Shown in pieces: positions 9,390-19,540 of a stretch of DNA of 64,000 bases. This DNA is from Prorocentrum cordatum. Its lineage: Eukaryota; Sar; Dinophyceae; Prorocentrales; Prorocentraceae. A program made the position numbers and the translations under genes. Positions within the stretch are counted from its first letter, which is position 1. Each line of letters opens with the position of its first letter. Under the pieces are notes generated by a model. The model ran no database searches. It saw only the letters and a list, made by a program, of their open reading frames with translations, and was not told where the DNA came from. The DNA lies in NCBI GenBank assembly GCA_963575745.1, contig CAUYUJ010017638.1, positions 201,702 through 265,701 on the forward strand, in the 5' to 3' direction.

Positions 9390-12300
9390 ACTCTTCGGGG
9401 CCATGCCCGCCGTGCGACCCACGGACCCGCGTCGCGGCCTACTGGGCGATCGCGACTTACTGGCGCGCGAGGGACGCGGGGGCCCTGCTCGTGGGACCAA
9501 TCCGCTCCTCGACGGACCCTCGGTCCTTGGGCAACTCACCGGCCAGTCGCCCCACGGGGGCGGGATGGGTGGAGAGCGTGCCGGTGGTCCGGACGACGCC
9601 GGGGCACCTGGGGCTCTGGGCGGCCTTGCGGCCGAAGCCGAAGCTCAGATCATCGAGCGGTTGGATCGCCAGAACCGCCTCGCCGAACGCCACGTCCTTG
9701 CCGCCGAGCGGCAGGCGCGGGCCACCGAGGGCGACAAGAAGGCCCGGGGGACCCGGGCGGGGATCGGTCGGGACGAGGAACTGGACCTCTACATAGCCAG
9801 AGGATGCAACACCTTCGTGGTCGAGGCCTGCGAGGGGATCACTGGGAAGGATCTGTTCGACTCTCTCAAGCGCATGTGTGCGCACTCCAAGAGCACGCTC
9901 AAGACGATTGGGTTTCCCTGCCTGGTTACCAACCGCGTGGCGCACGGCGACGCGGCGCTCGCCTTTGGGGCGAGCCCACACGACCCGGGAGTGGATGACT
10001 GCATCCCGGCGCGCGACGAGGACTTCGACGGCTACAGGTTCCCTGTGGACGACAAATTGGAGCCCCACCAGCGGCCCGCCACACACATGGCGACCTGGTT
10101 TAAGAGAGCCCGATGCGAGATCCAGATGTTCGAGTCCATCGTGGGAGTAGCGCACGGGGCTGAACGTCGGCGGTCGCTGGGTTTCTCGGAGGCGGCCTTC
10201 GAGCGGGATCCTTCGGAGTCCCCAGACCACTGGGTCAAGGATCTGCGGGAAGAGCTCCGGAGTACCTGGGTCGAAGAGCTACGGGAGCTTAGACGTCGGA
10301 TCTGCCGGGAGCTCGACACCGAGAACCCAAGGAGGGAGGACATCAAGTACATTCTGCTCATGCCGGAGAATGGCTACGACCTGCCCCGAACGTTCGACCT
10401 CGGGGATCCGAATGCCTACTACCAGCAGGTAGTTGTACCCCTGCGTAAGGCCGCGCTCACGCGCCTCCTCAATGGGCAACTGAACGCCCACCTTACGAGG
10501 AGACCGCCGAAGGCGGGCGGGGGCGACGAGATCGGCGAGTCCCAGCCCTCGGCGCTAGGCGACGATAGGCCCAAGGCGGGGGCTGGGCCCCAGCCGAAGG
10601 CGGGGCCCAAGGCGGGCGCCGGTGCCCCAGCAGGGACGGCACCCAAGAGGGCGTACCCGGCGGGCAAGGAGTTAACACGCCAGGAGCGTACGCGCTCCGT
10701 GGCACACGCACCCCGCAATAAGGACAACGTCCCTATCTGCTGGGGGGCTACCACGCACATGGGCTGCTCGCGGAAGGCTTGCGACTGCCCTAACTCCCAT
10801 GACCCCATCAAGTCAACGCGCGGGTTGGACTACACAGTGGTCATGCAGCTCACGAGGCGCGGGGGGCTCCTTGGGGCGCCCCGGATCGATCCCAAACAGG
10901 TGGATGGGATGATTGCGCAACTGCGCTCGCAAGCCAAGGGAGCCGAGTCCGAGAAGGTCGGCGAGAGCACCTCTCCCCCTGCTGCCCCTGACTCCCAGAA
11001 GGGAAAGGGCCGTGGCCGGGGCAGTGGCTCGCGAGCGGCGGGCGACCCGGGCCCTGGGCAGGCCCCGGACGACTACGCTACTCTCCAGCTTACCGCGATG
11101 GAGTCCGACCTCCGGGAAGCTGTCAAGGGTCCCGGCTTCGGATGGCTCGAGGACCACGACTGCCCACGCGCGGCGACCACTTGGGGCGCCCAGCCCACGG
11201 GGGAGGGACCGGAGCTTCGCCGCAAGCTCATGCAGGAGCTTGAGTCCGAAGGTATCTTCGCGCCTCTGAAAGGGGCCAGTGAGTATCTGCAGAGCCACGT
11301 GCGCGGGCGCGTCATGGGAGCACGCCTGCGCGGGGAGCGCCTCACCGTGGAGCGGGCCCTCGAGGAGGCTGTGGACCGCGGCCATCGGGGACTCAGCAGC
11401 GAGGCGGCCGACCTGCACGAGGCGCTCAGCTGCGCCGCAGGATGCGTCTCCGAGGGCGGGGCCGAGGTCGGCCCGGTCGCCTGGGATGCTGACGGGCCGA
11501 TAGGTCGCGGGTCTTGCACCTTTTGGGACGGGGGCACCCGCATCCAGTGGGCCTTCCTCGACTACCGGGACCGCCTCAGCCCGGCGGAGGAGACGGGCCG
11601 GGCGATGGGCCTGGAGGTGGGCGACACCGAGGAACGGCAGTGTTTGCTACTGCACGTAGCTGCCGGGGTGCTCCTGCTGCGCGCGGGCGAGGGCGAAGGT
11701 GAGCCCAGCCCGGATGCGGTGCAACAGTTGGCCGCGGAGTACCGACGCGCACTGTGGGAGGAGGCCCACGAGGCGCTACGCGCCCTGGGCGACTCGCCCC
11801 CGTGGATTACGGCCATGGAGGCCGATGTCCGGTCCTACGTCCACGACGCGGTGCACCCGCACCACGACAAGGACTATCGCTGCCTGGCAGCATGCCCCGT
11901 TGCCGACCTCGACGCCGTCACGCTCCAGGTGCACCGTGTCGACGGCAGTGGGCGCCCATGCGCCGACCACCTGATGGGAACGGGTGTCGGCGCGGAGGAT
12001 CGAGTTATCCCGCTCCTGATCTGGCGCGGCCACATGCGCGTCTTGCGCCCTGGCACCCACGCGGAGGCAGTGGCACTAGGCCAGCGCTGGGGGCGCGCGG
12101 GCAGCCTGTCCCGAGAGATCGTCAGCGTCGGCTGGCGCGAGATGCTCGACGAGGGCCCGGACGTCGAACCCACCGTCCCAGGCAAGAGCGCGCCCTGCAC
12201 CCACTGCAAGGCAGCGGAAGGTCGGGCTGGCCGCGCAGTTGGGCGCGCGCCGGCTTCGTTCGGAGAACATCCGGCAGACGTCCAGGCCCGCCTCCTGGAG

Positions 12301-13428
12301 GCCAACGCGATACCACTTCGACACGACCCCGCGTTCGCGTACGGTCTGGTCGCCCAGGAGGTGTATGCCGGGTCTGGGAATTGGTCTGCCGCGCTTCGAG
12401 CCGAGGGTATCCGGGTGCTGGAGCCGATCGAATATTACGACGACCCTCTCCGAGAGTCCGGCCCACGGCCGGACCACGACACCCTTGACCCTGCTGTTCG
12501 CGCGCGCCTACAGGAGGCCGCGCGGACCCCCATGGGCCCCGATGTGGCCAACGTCTGGTGCTGGGGTACACCGTGTGGCTCGTGCACCGACCTCGGGCTC
12601 ATGACCCAGCCCGGCGGGGCCCCGCAGGGGACCCGCGCGTGGGGGCGCCCCGAGGGGGACGGCTCCAAGGAGTTCGAGCTCGTCGGTAACAGCCGCACCC
12701 AGCTCACGTGCGACACCTGCCGCATCCTCCACGATGCCGGCAAGGAGTTCCTCGTCGAGTCCTCCTGGCCTTCGGGCCGCTACCCCAAGATCTGGGACCA
12801 GGCCCCTATGCAAGAGCTGCGTCGAGCGACCGGGGCCATGATCGTCCCGATCCACATGTGCGCCTGGGGTAAGGCCCCGTCCGATGCGCCAGAGAGCCGC
12901 CATCGCAAGGGCAGCTGGTGGCTCGTCAGCCCCCGGCTGTACTTGCACGCCCTGTTGCTGGCACGCCGATGCCCGCGCGACCACCGCCACGTCGAGCTGG
13001 AGGACCACGTGCCCGGCACGGGCATTAAGCGCACCAACGAGGCGCAGGTTTGGGCCCCCAGACTTTGCATCGCGTGGGCAAAAGTTCTGAAGGGAGCCTA
13101 TCACCGCTGGTCGGCGAGCCAGCTGCGACGGCAGCTGGCACATGTATGGGAGGATGGCCCGGGGGCGTCCCCCAATATCGCCAGGGCGAAGGCGCCCGGG
13201 CGCCTGCAGGGAGTCGACTTCACTGGAATCGAGCGCCTCAGGCCTCGGGGGACGGCTCAAAATGCGGTAGGCTCGGCCCAGCCATGCATCGAGCATTGGC
13301 GGGGCTTCCCAAGCCCCCGTTGGGAGAGACACAGGGGGAGGCGAGCGCGGGCAAGCCTCGCTCCCCATGTGAGGACCCGGCAGGAGATATCTTGGAGGAC
13401 CTCGACGGGTGCAGCCCGGCTGAGCTAG
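9256..13428 (+). CDS. YR-element ORF3: gag-like, CCCH finger, methyltransferase-like
   Basis: A 1390-residue ORF. Residues 125-170 form a charged helix (AEAEAQIIERLDRQNRLAER), followed by an acidic/basic alpha-helical region to about 420. A CCCH-type finger sits at about 491-515 (CWGATTHMGCSRKACDCPNSH). A Lys/Gly-rich linker precedes a region of unknown fold. Residues about 1020-1250 look like an SAM-dependent methyltransferase: EVYAGSGNWSAALRAEG matches motif I, and WCWGTPCGSCTDLGL resembles the Pro-Cys catalytic loop. EFLVESSWPS resembles a motif IV-like ENP(S) segment, here VESS. Methyltransferase domains are known in DIRS-order elements, usually after RNase H; here it precedes RT. Coding appears to leave this frame near 13.27 kb. 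Confidence 0.72.
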   Translation: MEARARERAAASDKVPLQGSLSLEGSRSRSARGRDPSPRQAPWRELFGAMPAVRPTDPRRGLLGDRDLLAREGRGGPARGTNPLLDGPSVLGQLTGQSPHGGGMGGERAGGPDDAGAPGALGGLAAEAEAQIIERLDRQNRLAERHVLAAERQARATEGDKKARGTRAGIGRDEELDLYIARGCNTFVVEACEGITGKDLFDSLKRMCAHSKSTLKTIGFPCLVTNRVAHGDAALAFGASPHDPGVDDCIPARDEDFDGYRFPVDDKLEPHQRPATHMATWFKRARCEIQMFESIVGVAHGAERRRSLGFSEAAFERDPSESPDHWVKDLREELRSTWVEELRELRRRICRELDTENPRREDIKYILLMPENGYDLPRTFDLGDPNAYYQQVVVPLRKAALTRLLNGQLNAHLTRRPPKAGGGDEIGESQPSALGDDRPKAGAGPQPKAGPKAGAGAPAGTAPKRAYPAGKELTRQERTRSVAHAPRNKDNVPICWGATTHMGCSRKACDCPNSHDPIKSTRGLDYTVVMQLTRRGGLLGAPRIDPKQVDGMIAQLRSQAKGAESEKVGESTSPPAAPDSQKGKGRGRGSGSRAAGDPGPGQAPDDYATLQLTAMESDLREAVKGPGFGWLEDHDCPRAATTWGAQPTGEGPELRRKLMQELESEGIFAPLKGASEYLQSHVRGRVMGARLRGERLTVERALEEAVDRGHRGLSSEAADLHEALSCAAGCVSEGGAEVGPVAWDADGPIGRGSCTFWDGGTRIQWAFLDYRDRLSPAEETGRAMGLEVGDTEERQCLLLHVAAGVLLLRAGEGEGEPSPDAVQQLAAEYRRALWEEAHEALRALGDSPPWITAMEADVRSYVHDAVHPHHDKDYRCLAACPVADLDAVTLQVHRVDGSGRPCADHLMGTGVGAEDRVIPLLIWRGHMRVLRPGTHAEAVALGQRWGRAGSLSREIVSVGWREMLDEGPDVEPTVPGKSAPCTHCKAAEGRAGRAVGRAPASFGEHPADVQARLLEANAIPLRHDPAFAYGLVAQEVYAGSGNWSAALRAEGIRVLEPIEYYDDPLRESGPRPDHDTLDPAVRARLQEAARTPMGPDVANVWCWGTPCGSCTDLGLMTQPGGAPQGTRAWGRPEGDGSKEFELVGNSRTQLTCDTCRILHDAGKEFLVESSWPSGRYPKIWDQAPMQELRRATGAMIVPIHMCAWGKAPSDAPESRHRKGSWWLVSPRLYLHALLLARRCPRDHRHVELEDHVPGTGIKRTNEAQVWAPRLCIAWAKVLKGAYHRWSASQLRRQLAHVWEDGPGASPNIARAKAPGRLQGVDFTGIERLRPRGTAQNAVGSAQPCIEHWRGFPSPRWERHRGRRARASLAPHVRTRQEISWRTSTGAARLS

Positions 13429-13559
13429 CTACGGTCTACCTGGCCTTCTGCGCGGATCACCCTGAGTATGACCCCGAGGCCATGCGGACTCTGGTTGGTC
13501 TGGGGGATCGGCTCCTCCAACGGACTGGGTCCCTGAAGGAGGCGGCCGCGCTTGGGTAA
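13270..13559 (+). pseudogene. ORF3-RT linker in shifted frame
   Basis: From about 13270 the plausible coding frame moves by -1 and reads DILEDLDGCSPAELATVYLA, FCADHPEYDPEAMRTLVGLG and LLQRTGSLKEAAALG, then stops at 13559. From 13552 a third frame carries LGREHFEYVRELAEGG, which resembles the segment just before RT in related elements as I recall them. Three frames in under 450 bp indicate indels or assembly error. Confidence 0.55.
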
Positions 13560-13595
13560 CCCTCTCCGCGGTGTCCTGGGGGACAAGGTGCGGCG

Positions 13596-15638
13596 GTGCT
13601 TAGGCCGAGAGCACTTCGAGTACGTCCGGGAACTGGCGGAAGGGGGGCGTCTGCGCGGCGGGGCGCGCCGCGGCGGCGCGAGCGGGCCCAGCCGTGCCCT
13701 AGCGTGCGAGCCCACATCGACGAGGCCTACCAGAAGGTATGGGCTGATGTGACGTGGGGCATCGTCTTGGTAGCTTCCCAGGCGGCAGAGGGATTCATGA
13801 CGGAGCTGGCGGAAGCCCCCCTTGGGAGGGCCCCGAAGCAGCTACCGGACAGAACCCTATCGTCCGAGGGGCGCATGATCCACGCGATGCTCTCGGCCAA
13901 CGCCGCCACTCATAAGCGCGACCACCCACCGGCCGTCCAGCCACGCCATCGGCAGGTGGCGAGGGCGGCGGTATGGCACCGCGCGCGTCATCCCGGAGCG
14001 CGCCTGCTCTGCGCCAAGCGGGACGTCTCGCGGGCCTTCAAGTGGCTGGACATCGCCCCGGCCGATGTCGGGGACTTTGGCACTTCATTGCCGGGGGCCC
14101 GCGCCGGCATCGAGGGGGACATCATAATCGTTTACCTAGCCATGGTGTTTGGGTGGACAGGAGCCCCAGGCAATTACATGATGCTCGCCCTGGCGGCCAG
14201 GGAGCTCCACGAGAGTTATCGGCCTGGCGAGCCGCGCTGGCACGACGCAGCCCACTTCCATTCGGAGTGGCTTATGGATGATCCAGTGGTGGTGGAGCCC
14301 GACATCGGGGTCCGGCCGTGGATGGCCTGCGACGCGCTGGACGCTTCCATACGGGAGGTATTCGGGTCCGAAGCGGTGAACGTCAGCAAACGGGACGCCG
14401 AGGGGGAGCCCTCTACTACTCAGATTATCTGGGGGCTCAGCATGGACTTCGAGCGCGAGCGAGTGGGGCTCCCGGAGCCCAAGGCCATGAAGATGCGATT
14501 CCTCCTGGCGGAGCCGGAGCTGAGCTTCGGCTGCCGCATGGTACGGCTGCGGACCGCGAGGGAGCTGAGTGGGCTAGGCCAGTTCTGCGCTTGCGCAGCT
14601 CCCGCCCTGAGCCTGGAGCTCCCAGCGGTCCACCGGATGCTGTCGGGAGACCCATGCCAGGCCTACGTCCACCCGCCGGGCGACACCGAGCAGGTAGAGG
14701 CTGCGTGGGACGACTGGCACCAGACCCTGGACTGGCTGCGCGTCTGCTTTGAGATGCCTGTCGAAGGTAAATTCGAGACCTCAGGCCTGCTAGGCCTACG
14801 CGAGGCCCTCGCGCTCCCGGGGGCGCTCGGCAGGTTGCGCTGTCTGGGAGGCGATGCCACCCTGGACCGGATTGGCGCGCAGGACTGGACTTCGCGCGAA
14901 TACATCGTGGCGGAGGCGGCTTCCTACCTGGAGACGCTCCGCTCCGCCCCCGGGGTCACTTGGCAGGGAGAGGGGGAGATCATCGCGGTGGTCGAGCTCC
15001 TTTGCCTGATAGCCCTGGCGGCTGAGAAAGGCCCGGACTGGTTCCAGCTTCTCCTGCCGTGCGTCACGGACAACAGCAATGTCAGTCGTTGGCTGCGACG
15101 CCGCCGTGCACGGAACGCGGTGGCGCGCCACCTGCTTCGCTTCTTGGCCATGCTGGAGCTACGGTACAAGTTCCGGGTCGTGGACGGACTTTACTTGCGA
15201 ACGTACCACAGCGAGTTGGCCGACTTCGTGACTCGAGCCACGGTGGCGGAGGTACGCCAGCGGATGGCGGAGGCGGGCTGGACCGAGTTATCACCAGCAG
15301 CCCCGTGGGGCGAGCTGGTGGAGGAGGCCGCCCAGCGCGAGCTGCGGATGCCAGGAGACGATGGCAGAGACGAGTCAAGGGAGCCCGAGAGGCCCTGCCC
15401 CGCTACGCCCCCCTGCAAGTCGACGGGGCGCGGCTACTGGAGGTGGGAACCGCGTGGCCCCCCTTCGGGGAGGCCTGGGAGAGCCTTGGCGGGTCGGCGC
15501 TGCTGGCACCTTGGGATGTCGGCGACCGATGGGGCCCGGACGGCGGCGACCACCTCAAGGACCCCGCAGGGGCACCACAGGTCCGCTGGGTGCCCGAAGA
15601 TCCAAAGTGTTGATTTTTTCAAGACGCCCCAAACGTAA
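13596..15638 (+). CDS. YR-element reverse transcriptase and RNase H
   Basis: A 680-residue ORF; coding similarity begins near residue 35. RT motif A is KRDVSRAFKW (about 140), motif B region FGWTGAPGNYMM (about 185-196), motif C SEWLMDDPVV (about 222), with MDD in place of the usual VDD, and the following strand IIWGLSMDF and LPEPK (about 275-295). An RNase H-like domain covers about 462-555, with EIIAVVELLCLIALAAEKG, TDNSNVSRWLRRR and HSELADFVTR carrying the expected acidic, Asp and terminal AD residues. Near 15370 the likely frame moves to another that reads AWPPFGEAWESLGG and ends at 15613, exactly where AT-rich foreign sequence begins. RT copies the element RNA and RNase H removes the template. 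Confidence 0.85.
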   Translation: MLRPRALRVRPGTGGRGASARRGAPRRRERAQPCPSVRAHIDEAYQKVWADVTWGIVLVASQAAEGFMTELAEAPLGRAPKQLPDRTLSSEGRMIHAMLSANAATHKRDHPPAVQPRHRQVARAAVWHRARHPGARLLCAKRDVSRAFKWLDIAPADVGDFGTSLPGARAGIEGDIIIVYLAMVFGWTGAPGNYMMLALAARELHESYRPGEPRWHDAAHFHSEWLMDDPVVVEPDIGVRPWMACDALDASIREVFGSEAVNVSKRDAEGEPSTTQIIWGLSMDFERERVGLPEPKAMKMRFLLAEPELSFGCRMVRLRTARELSGLGQFCACAAPALSLELPAVHRMLSGDPCQAYVHPPGDTEQVEAAWDDWHQTLDWLRVCFEMPVEGKFETSGLLGLREALALPGALGRLRCLGGDATLDRIGAQDWTSREYIVAEAASYLETLRSAPGVTWQGEGEIIAVVELLCLIALAAEKGPDWFQLLLPCVTDNSNVSRWLRRRRARNAVARHLLRFLAMLELRYKFRVVDGLYLRTYHSELADFVTRATVAEVRQRMAEAGWTELSPAAPWGELVEEAAQRELRMPGDDGRDESREPERPCPATPPCKSTGRGYWRWEPRGPPSGRPGRALAGRRCWHLGMSATDGARTAATTSRTPQGHHRSAGCPKIQSVDFFKTPQT

Positions 15639-15840
15639 TTATATTGAGAGATAGTTTTGATATTTTTCAAACGCGTTGATATCGAGTGAGAAGTATTGAT
15701 TGTTTGAAGTATGTTGTGATTTTTCGTCATATGTATTGTTTTTTTTGTGAATGTGTTGATTTTTTTTATATATATATATATATAAAAAAAACACGCAGAA
15801 GAACACAGCCCCCCTCCCCCTAGGCACTCTGGCATCCTTG
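15614..15840. other. AT-rich left junction of the 20-kb interruption
   Basis: Base composition changes abruptly from GC-rich coding to AT-rich sequence with several TTGAT(T) repeats and a (TA)n at 15768-15785. No target-site duplication with the right junction near 35990 could be seen. Confidence 0.6.
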
Positions 15841-15858
15841 CCTAGGTTACATGTAATT

Positions 15859-16680
15859 CCAGAAACCCAATTGACAATTTCTGTGGCTCTTCAGGAGGCC
15901 GACGGTGACACGTGTCACCCGCACGTGCGGGTGACCATGGTCACCCGCGCGCGCGCGCGTTGGAGTTCTGCGTTGTCCACAATGGATAAGTCGTATGTAT
16001 ACTTCCAAAAATTGAATTTGAAATTTCTGGGGCTCTTTAAGGAGGCCGACGGCGTGCGGGTGACCATGGTCACCCGCGCGCGCGCGCGTTGGAGTTCTGC
16101 GTTGTCCACAATGGATAAGTCGACATGTATACTTCCAAAAATTGGATTTGAAATTTCTGGGGCTCTTTAAGGAGGCCGACGGCGTGCGGGTGACCATGGT
16201 CACCCGCGCGTGCGCGTTGGAGTTCTGCGTTGTCCACAATGGATAAGTCGACATGTATACTTCCAAAAATTGAATTTGAAATTTCTGGGGCTCTGTAAGG
16301 AGGCCGACGGTGACACGTGTCACCCGCGCGTGCGGGTGACCATGGTCACCCGCGCGCGCGCGCGCGTTGGAGTTCTGCGTTGTCCACAATGGATATAAGT
16401 CGACATGTATACTTCCAAAAATTGAATTTGTAATGTCTGGGGCTCTTTAAGGAGGCCGACGGTGACACGTGTCACCCGCACGTGCGGGTGACCATGGTCA
16501 CCCGCGCGCGCGCGCACTGGAGTTCTGCGTTGTCCACAATGGATATAAGTCGACATGTATACTTCCAAAAATTGAATTTGAAATTTATGGGGCTCTTTAA
16601 GGAGGCCGACGGTGACACGTGTCACCCGCGCGTGCGGGTGACCATGGTCACCCGCGCGCGCGCTCTCTGGGAGTGATGTA
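15859..16680 (+). repeat. Palindrome-rich satellite, six units of 129-152 bp
   Basis: Each unit has CCAAAAATTGAATTTGAAAT, GGGGCTCTTTAAGGAGGCCG, a palindrome block, (CG)n and GTTGTCCACAATGGATA. The perfect 18-bp palindrome GGGTGACCATGGTCACCC is at 15929, 16058, 16188, 16334, 16486 and 16636. Units 1, 4, 5 and 6 also carry the 16-bp palindrome GGTGACACGTGTCACC; units 2 and 3 lack it, which accounts for the length difference. Confidence 0.95.
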
Positions 16681-17150
16681 TTGTTTACTTGTGATCCAAC
16701 CGCTGCACGATCGAGGCACTAGGGCAGGTCCCCATGGCCACTCTTGCACCCTAATACCCCGAACACAGAAAACAATAATGCCACTCTTGCAGCATATTGA
16801 TATTCGTCATCTTGGACATCCAAGGGCTTGCATCCTTACCCGTCCGTAGGCATGTCGGCTCAAGCCAGCGTGGGCTCAAGACAACCACGGCAGCCGCGAT
16901 GCGGCGGCTGCGTGGGACGACCCATGATGAATACTACGAGCCACGGTGGAATCCTATCATAAGCCAGTGGGAAATACCCATGGTTCCAGACCTCTTCTGA
17001 GGGGGGGGCGCGTGGAGTGGGTACTTGCCACGGTATGGCAGTATCGATACGGACAACGTCAGGACCGAGCTCGTAGGAGCCCGTCGCCCGACAGGAAGCA
17101 GGCTCGAGGCTCGAGGGATTGGCGACCTCAGAGCTCCTCGTCGCTGTCCT
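16680..17150. other. Unassigned sequence
   Basis: No recognised gene. A stretch near 16800-16850 (CATCCAAGGGCTTGCATCCTT) weakly resembles sequences at 6.02 and 28.11 kb. Confidence 0.4.
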
Positions 17151-17695
17151 CGACGTCGATCGCCGCGTAGATGCTCTCGTCCTGCTGCACGTCGCCCTCG
17201 ACGTCGCCCTCGGCACTGGACGTCCGTGATCAGCGAGTCGCGCTCTGCGTCGCCCTCGGCACTGCCCGTGATCCGCTCGTCGCGCTCGGCACTGTCCGTC
17301 GTGATCGGCTCGTCGCGCGCTACACTGGCCGCCTGCTCTGCAGCGTCGCGCTCTGCAGAGCTCGACGCAAGGCCGCCTGCTCTGCTGTCGCCCTGCCCGC
17401 TGCCGTCGCCGACGTCGATCTACTGCCCCATGCCGTCGTCGATATGCTGCCCGATGCCGTCGTCGACGTCGATCTGCTGCCTGCTGCCGTCTGCCGCAAT
17501 GATCTGCTGCCCGCTGCCGTCGTCGATCTGCAGCCCGCTGCCGTCTGCCGCAATGATCTGCTGCCCGTTAACGTCGCCGTCCTCGTCGATCTGCAGCCCG
17601 CTGCCGTCTGCCGCGTGGATCTGCTGCCCGATCTGCTGCCCGTTGCCGTCGCCGTCCTCGTCGATATGCAGCTGCTCGCTGCCGTCGTTTGCCTT
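17150..17695. repeat. CTGCTGCCCGCTGCCGTCGT degenerate repeats
   Basis: Diverged 20-45-bp units such as GATCTGCTGCCCGCTGCCGT and CTGCCGTCTGCCGCAATGAT. A related CGTCGCCCTCGGCACT series occupies 17185-17330. Frames on both strands stay open only because of the repeat. Confidence 0.85.
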
Positions 17696-17793
17696 CGTCA
17701 TCCCACCCCTCAGCCTTCCTCCCCCCAGCCGCATTGGCAACGCCAGCTAGCTCGATCGACCGAGCCATGAAAACGGTCGCCGAGATTTTCGCG

Positions 17794-18165
17794 GTCGTGA
17801 TTTTGTCTATACGGGATCCTCGGTAGTTTTTCTTCGTGAGTCGACGGTCCCAGAGCCCAGAAACGGCCTCGAGAGGCCGAGCAAGCCGAATAAAATCCGC
17901 CTTGAAATCACGGCGTCGTCGATCGCCGTCGTCGTCGTCGTCGCGCGGCGGTCGCTCAGGGCGCAGAAGGGCTGCGCTACCTCCCAGTGCAGGGGTCGTC
18001 GTATCGTCGTAGTCGTCGTCGTCGTCGTCGTCGTCGTCCTGGAGGAGGCGGAGGAGGATTTCGAGTATGATGCGTGGTGTGTGAGCGTAGCGTCGCGTAC
18101 CGTGTGTATTGGAGGGGGAGTTGGAGGATCCCCTCATCCTCGTCGTCGTCGTAGTCGTCGTCGTC
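17794..18165 (+). repeat. 370-bp direct duplication, copy 1
   Basis: Shares with 19041-19424 the series GTCGTGATTTTGTCTATACG, GGTAGTTTTTCTTCGT, GGCCTCGAGAGGCCGAGCA, AATAAAATCCGCCTTGAAAT and GTATGATGCGTGGTGTGTGA. Differences are mainly (GTC)n length. It contains one copy of the dispersed GGCCTC hairpin family at 17865-17878. Confidence 0.95.
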
Positions 18166-18179
18166 GTCGTCGTCGTCGT

Positions 18180-18260
18180 CGTTTTCGTGGTCCGTGTTGC
18201 GCCGAGGACGCCCTGGACCGCCTCGCGCGCCTCGCGCGCCAGCTTCTCGGCCCAGGGCGG
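18180..18260 (+). other. Exon-like island
   Basis: Reads CCAEDALDRLARLARQLLGP in one frame, an amphipathic helix pattern with no family recognised. It is bordered by (GTC)n and GC-rich spacer. It may be an exon of the intron-rich gene suggested for 18-23 kb. Confidence 0.25.
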
Positions 18261-18840
18261 GCCTCCGGTAGCGTGCCCCCGACGTCCCCCTTCTAACCCT
18301 CTTCCCCCCTGGCCTGCGCCCACCCTCCCCGCCCACCCTCCCCCCGTGGGCGCTCATGAGCGCCACGGCGGGCATGGCCCGCCACAAAGGAACGCCGAAG
18401 GTGGCGCCAGACGTGGTCGCGCAGGCGCCGCCAGGAGGGGTGGGGAAGGGGAGGGCAGGGAAATGGGTCGAGGGGACAGGGGAGGAGATACGTGGAAGCG
18501 GGATATGGGAGACGGGGGGAGGAGGACAACGGAGGGATATAGAGGGAAGGGGGGGAGGGCCGTAGATCCCCCTCCTCCTCATCCTCCTGCTTTCCTTGAC
18601 CCCCCCCCCTTTTTTGCCGCGCCCCCTTCTCCTCCTGCCTTCCTTGGCCGTCCCCCCTCTTGCCCGCTTCTGGCCCTCTTGTCCAGCCTTCTTCGTTTCT
18701 ATCTTGGCCAGCGCCCTCCTCCTCCTAATCCTCCTCATCCTCCTCCTCCTCCTCCTCCTCTCCCTCCTGGTGCTGCTCGAGAAAGACGTCGGGTGGCCCA
18801 AGCTTCTGGGCGCGCCGCGTGCTGGTCGATCGATGATCCG
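18260..18840. other. Low-complexity spacer
   Basis: Purine- and pyrimidine-rich stretches (GGGGA, CCTCCT). Around 18775-18830 one frame reads LLEKDVGWPKLLGAPRAG, possibly another exon; otherwise nothing recognised. Confidence 0.35.
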
Positions 18841-18841
18841 A

Positions 18842-18975
18842 GGACGAGGATTACCATGATGACGACGACAGCGACGACGGCGACGATGACGATGGTGACG
18901 ACGATAATCACGATGATGACGGTGATGTCCATGGCAACGTCGACGATGACGATGACGATGACGATGACGATTATT

Positions 18976-19020
<45 letters not shown>

Positions 19021-19040
19021 GTGGTGATGATGATGATGAC
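18842..19040. repeat. (GAT)n/(GACGAT)n microsatellite
   Basis: GATGACGATGAC hexamers pass into pure (GAT)n at 18972-19040. Confidence 0.92.
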
Positions 19041-19252
19041 GTCGTGATTTTGTCTATACGGGACCCTCGGTAGTTTTTCTTCGTCAGTCGACGGTCCCAG
19101 ATCCCAGAAACGGCCTCGAGAGGCCGAGCATGCCGAATAAAATCCGCCTTGAAATCACGGCGTCGTCGATCGCCGTCGTCGTCGTCGTCGTGCGGCGGTC
19201 GCTCAGGGAGCGCAGAAGGGCTGCGCTACCTCCCAGTGCAGGGGTCGTCGTA

Positions 19253-19296
<44 letters not shown>

Positions 19297-19424
19297 CTGG
19301 AGGAGGCGGAGGAGGATTTCGAGTATGATGCGTGGTGTGTGAGCGTAGCGTCGTGTACCGTGTGTATTGGAGGGGGAGTTGGAGGATCCCCTCATCCTCG
19401 TCGTCGTCGTAGTCGTCGTCGTCG
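19041..19424 (+). repeat. 370-bp direct duplication, copy 2
   Basis: Second copy of 17794-18165, with an expanded (GTC)n near 19250-19295. The GGCCTC hairpin copy is at 19112-19125. Confidence 0.95.
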
Positions 19425-19439
19425 CCGTCGCCTCCCCCG

Positions 19440-19540
19440 TCGCCGCCCTTCGCGGGCACCCGAGGCGAGGTGCCCGATTTCGTGTACACCGCCAGCGACT
19501 TCAGCTCGAGGCCGAAGCCTAAAGAGATCCAGGCGCCGTG
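19440..19540 (+). other. Exon-like island
   Basis: Frame reads GTRGEVPDFVYTASDFSSRP then KPKEIQAP before dissolving into the 24-bp repeat. Composition is protein-like; no family recognised. Confidence 0.3.
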
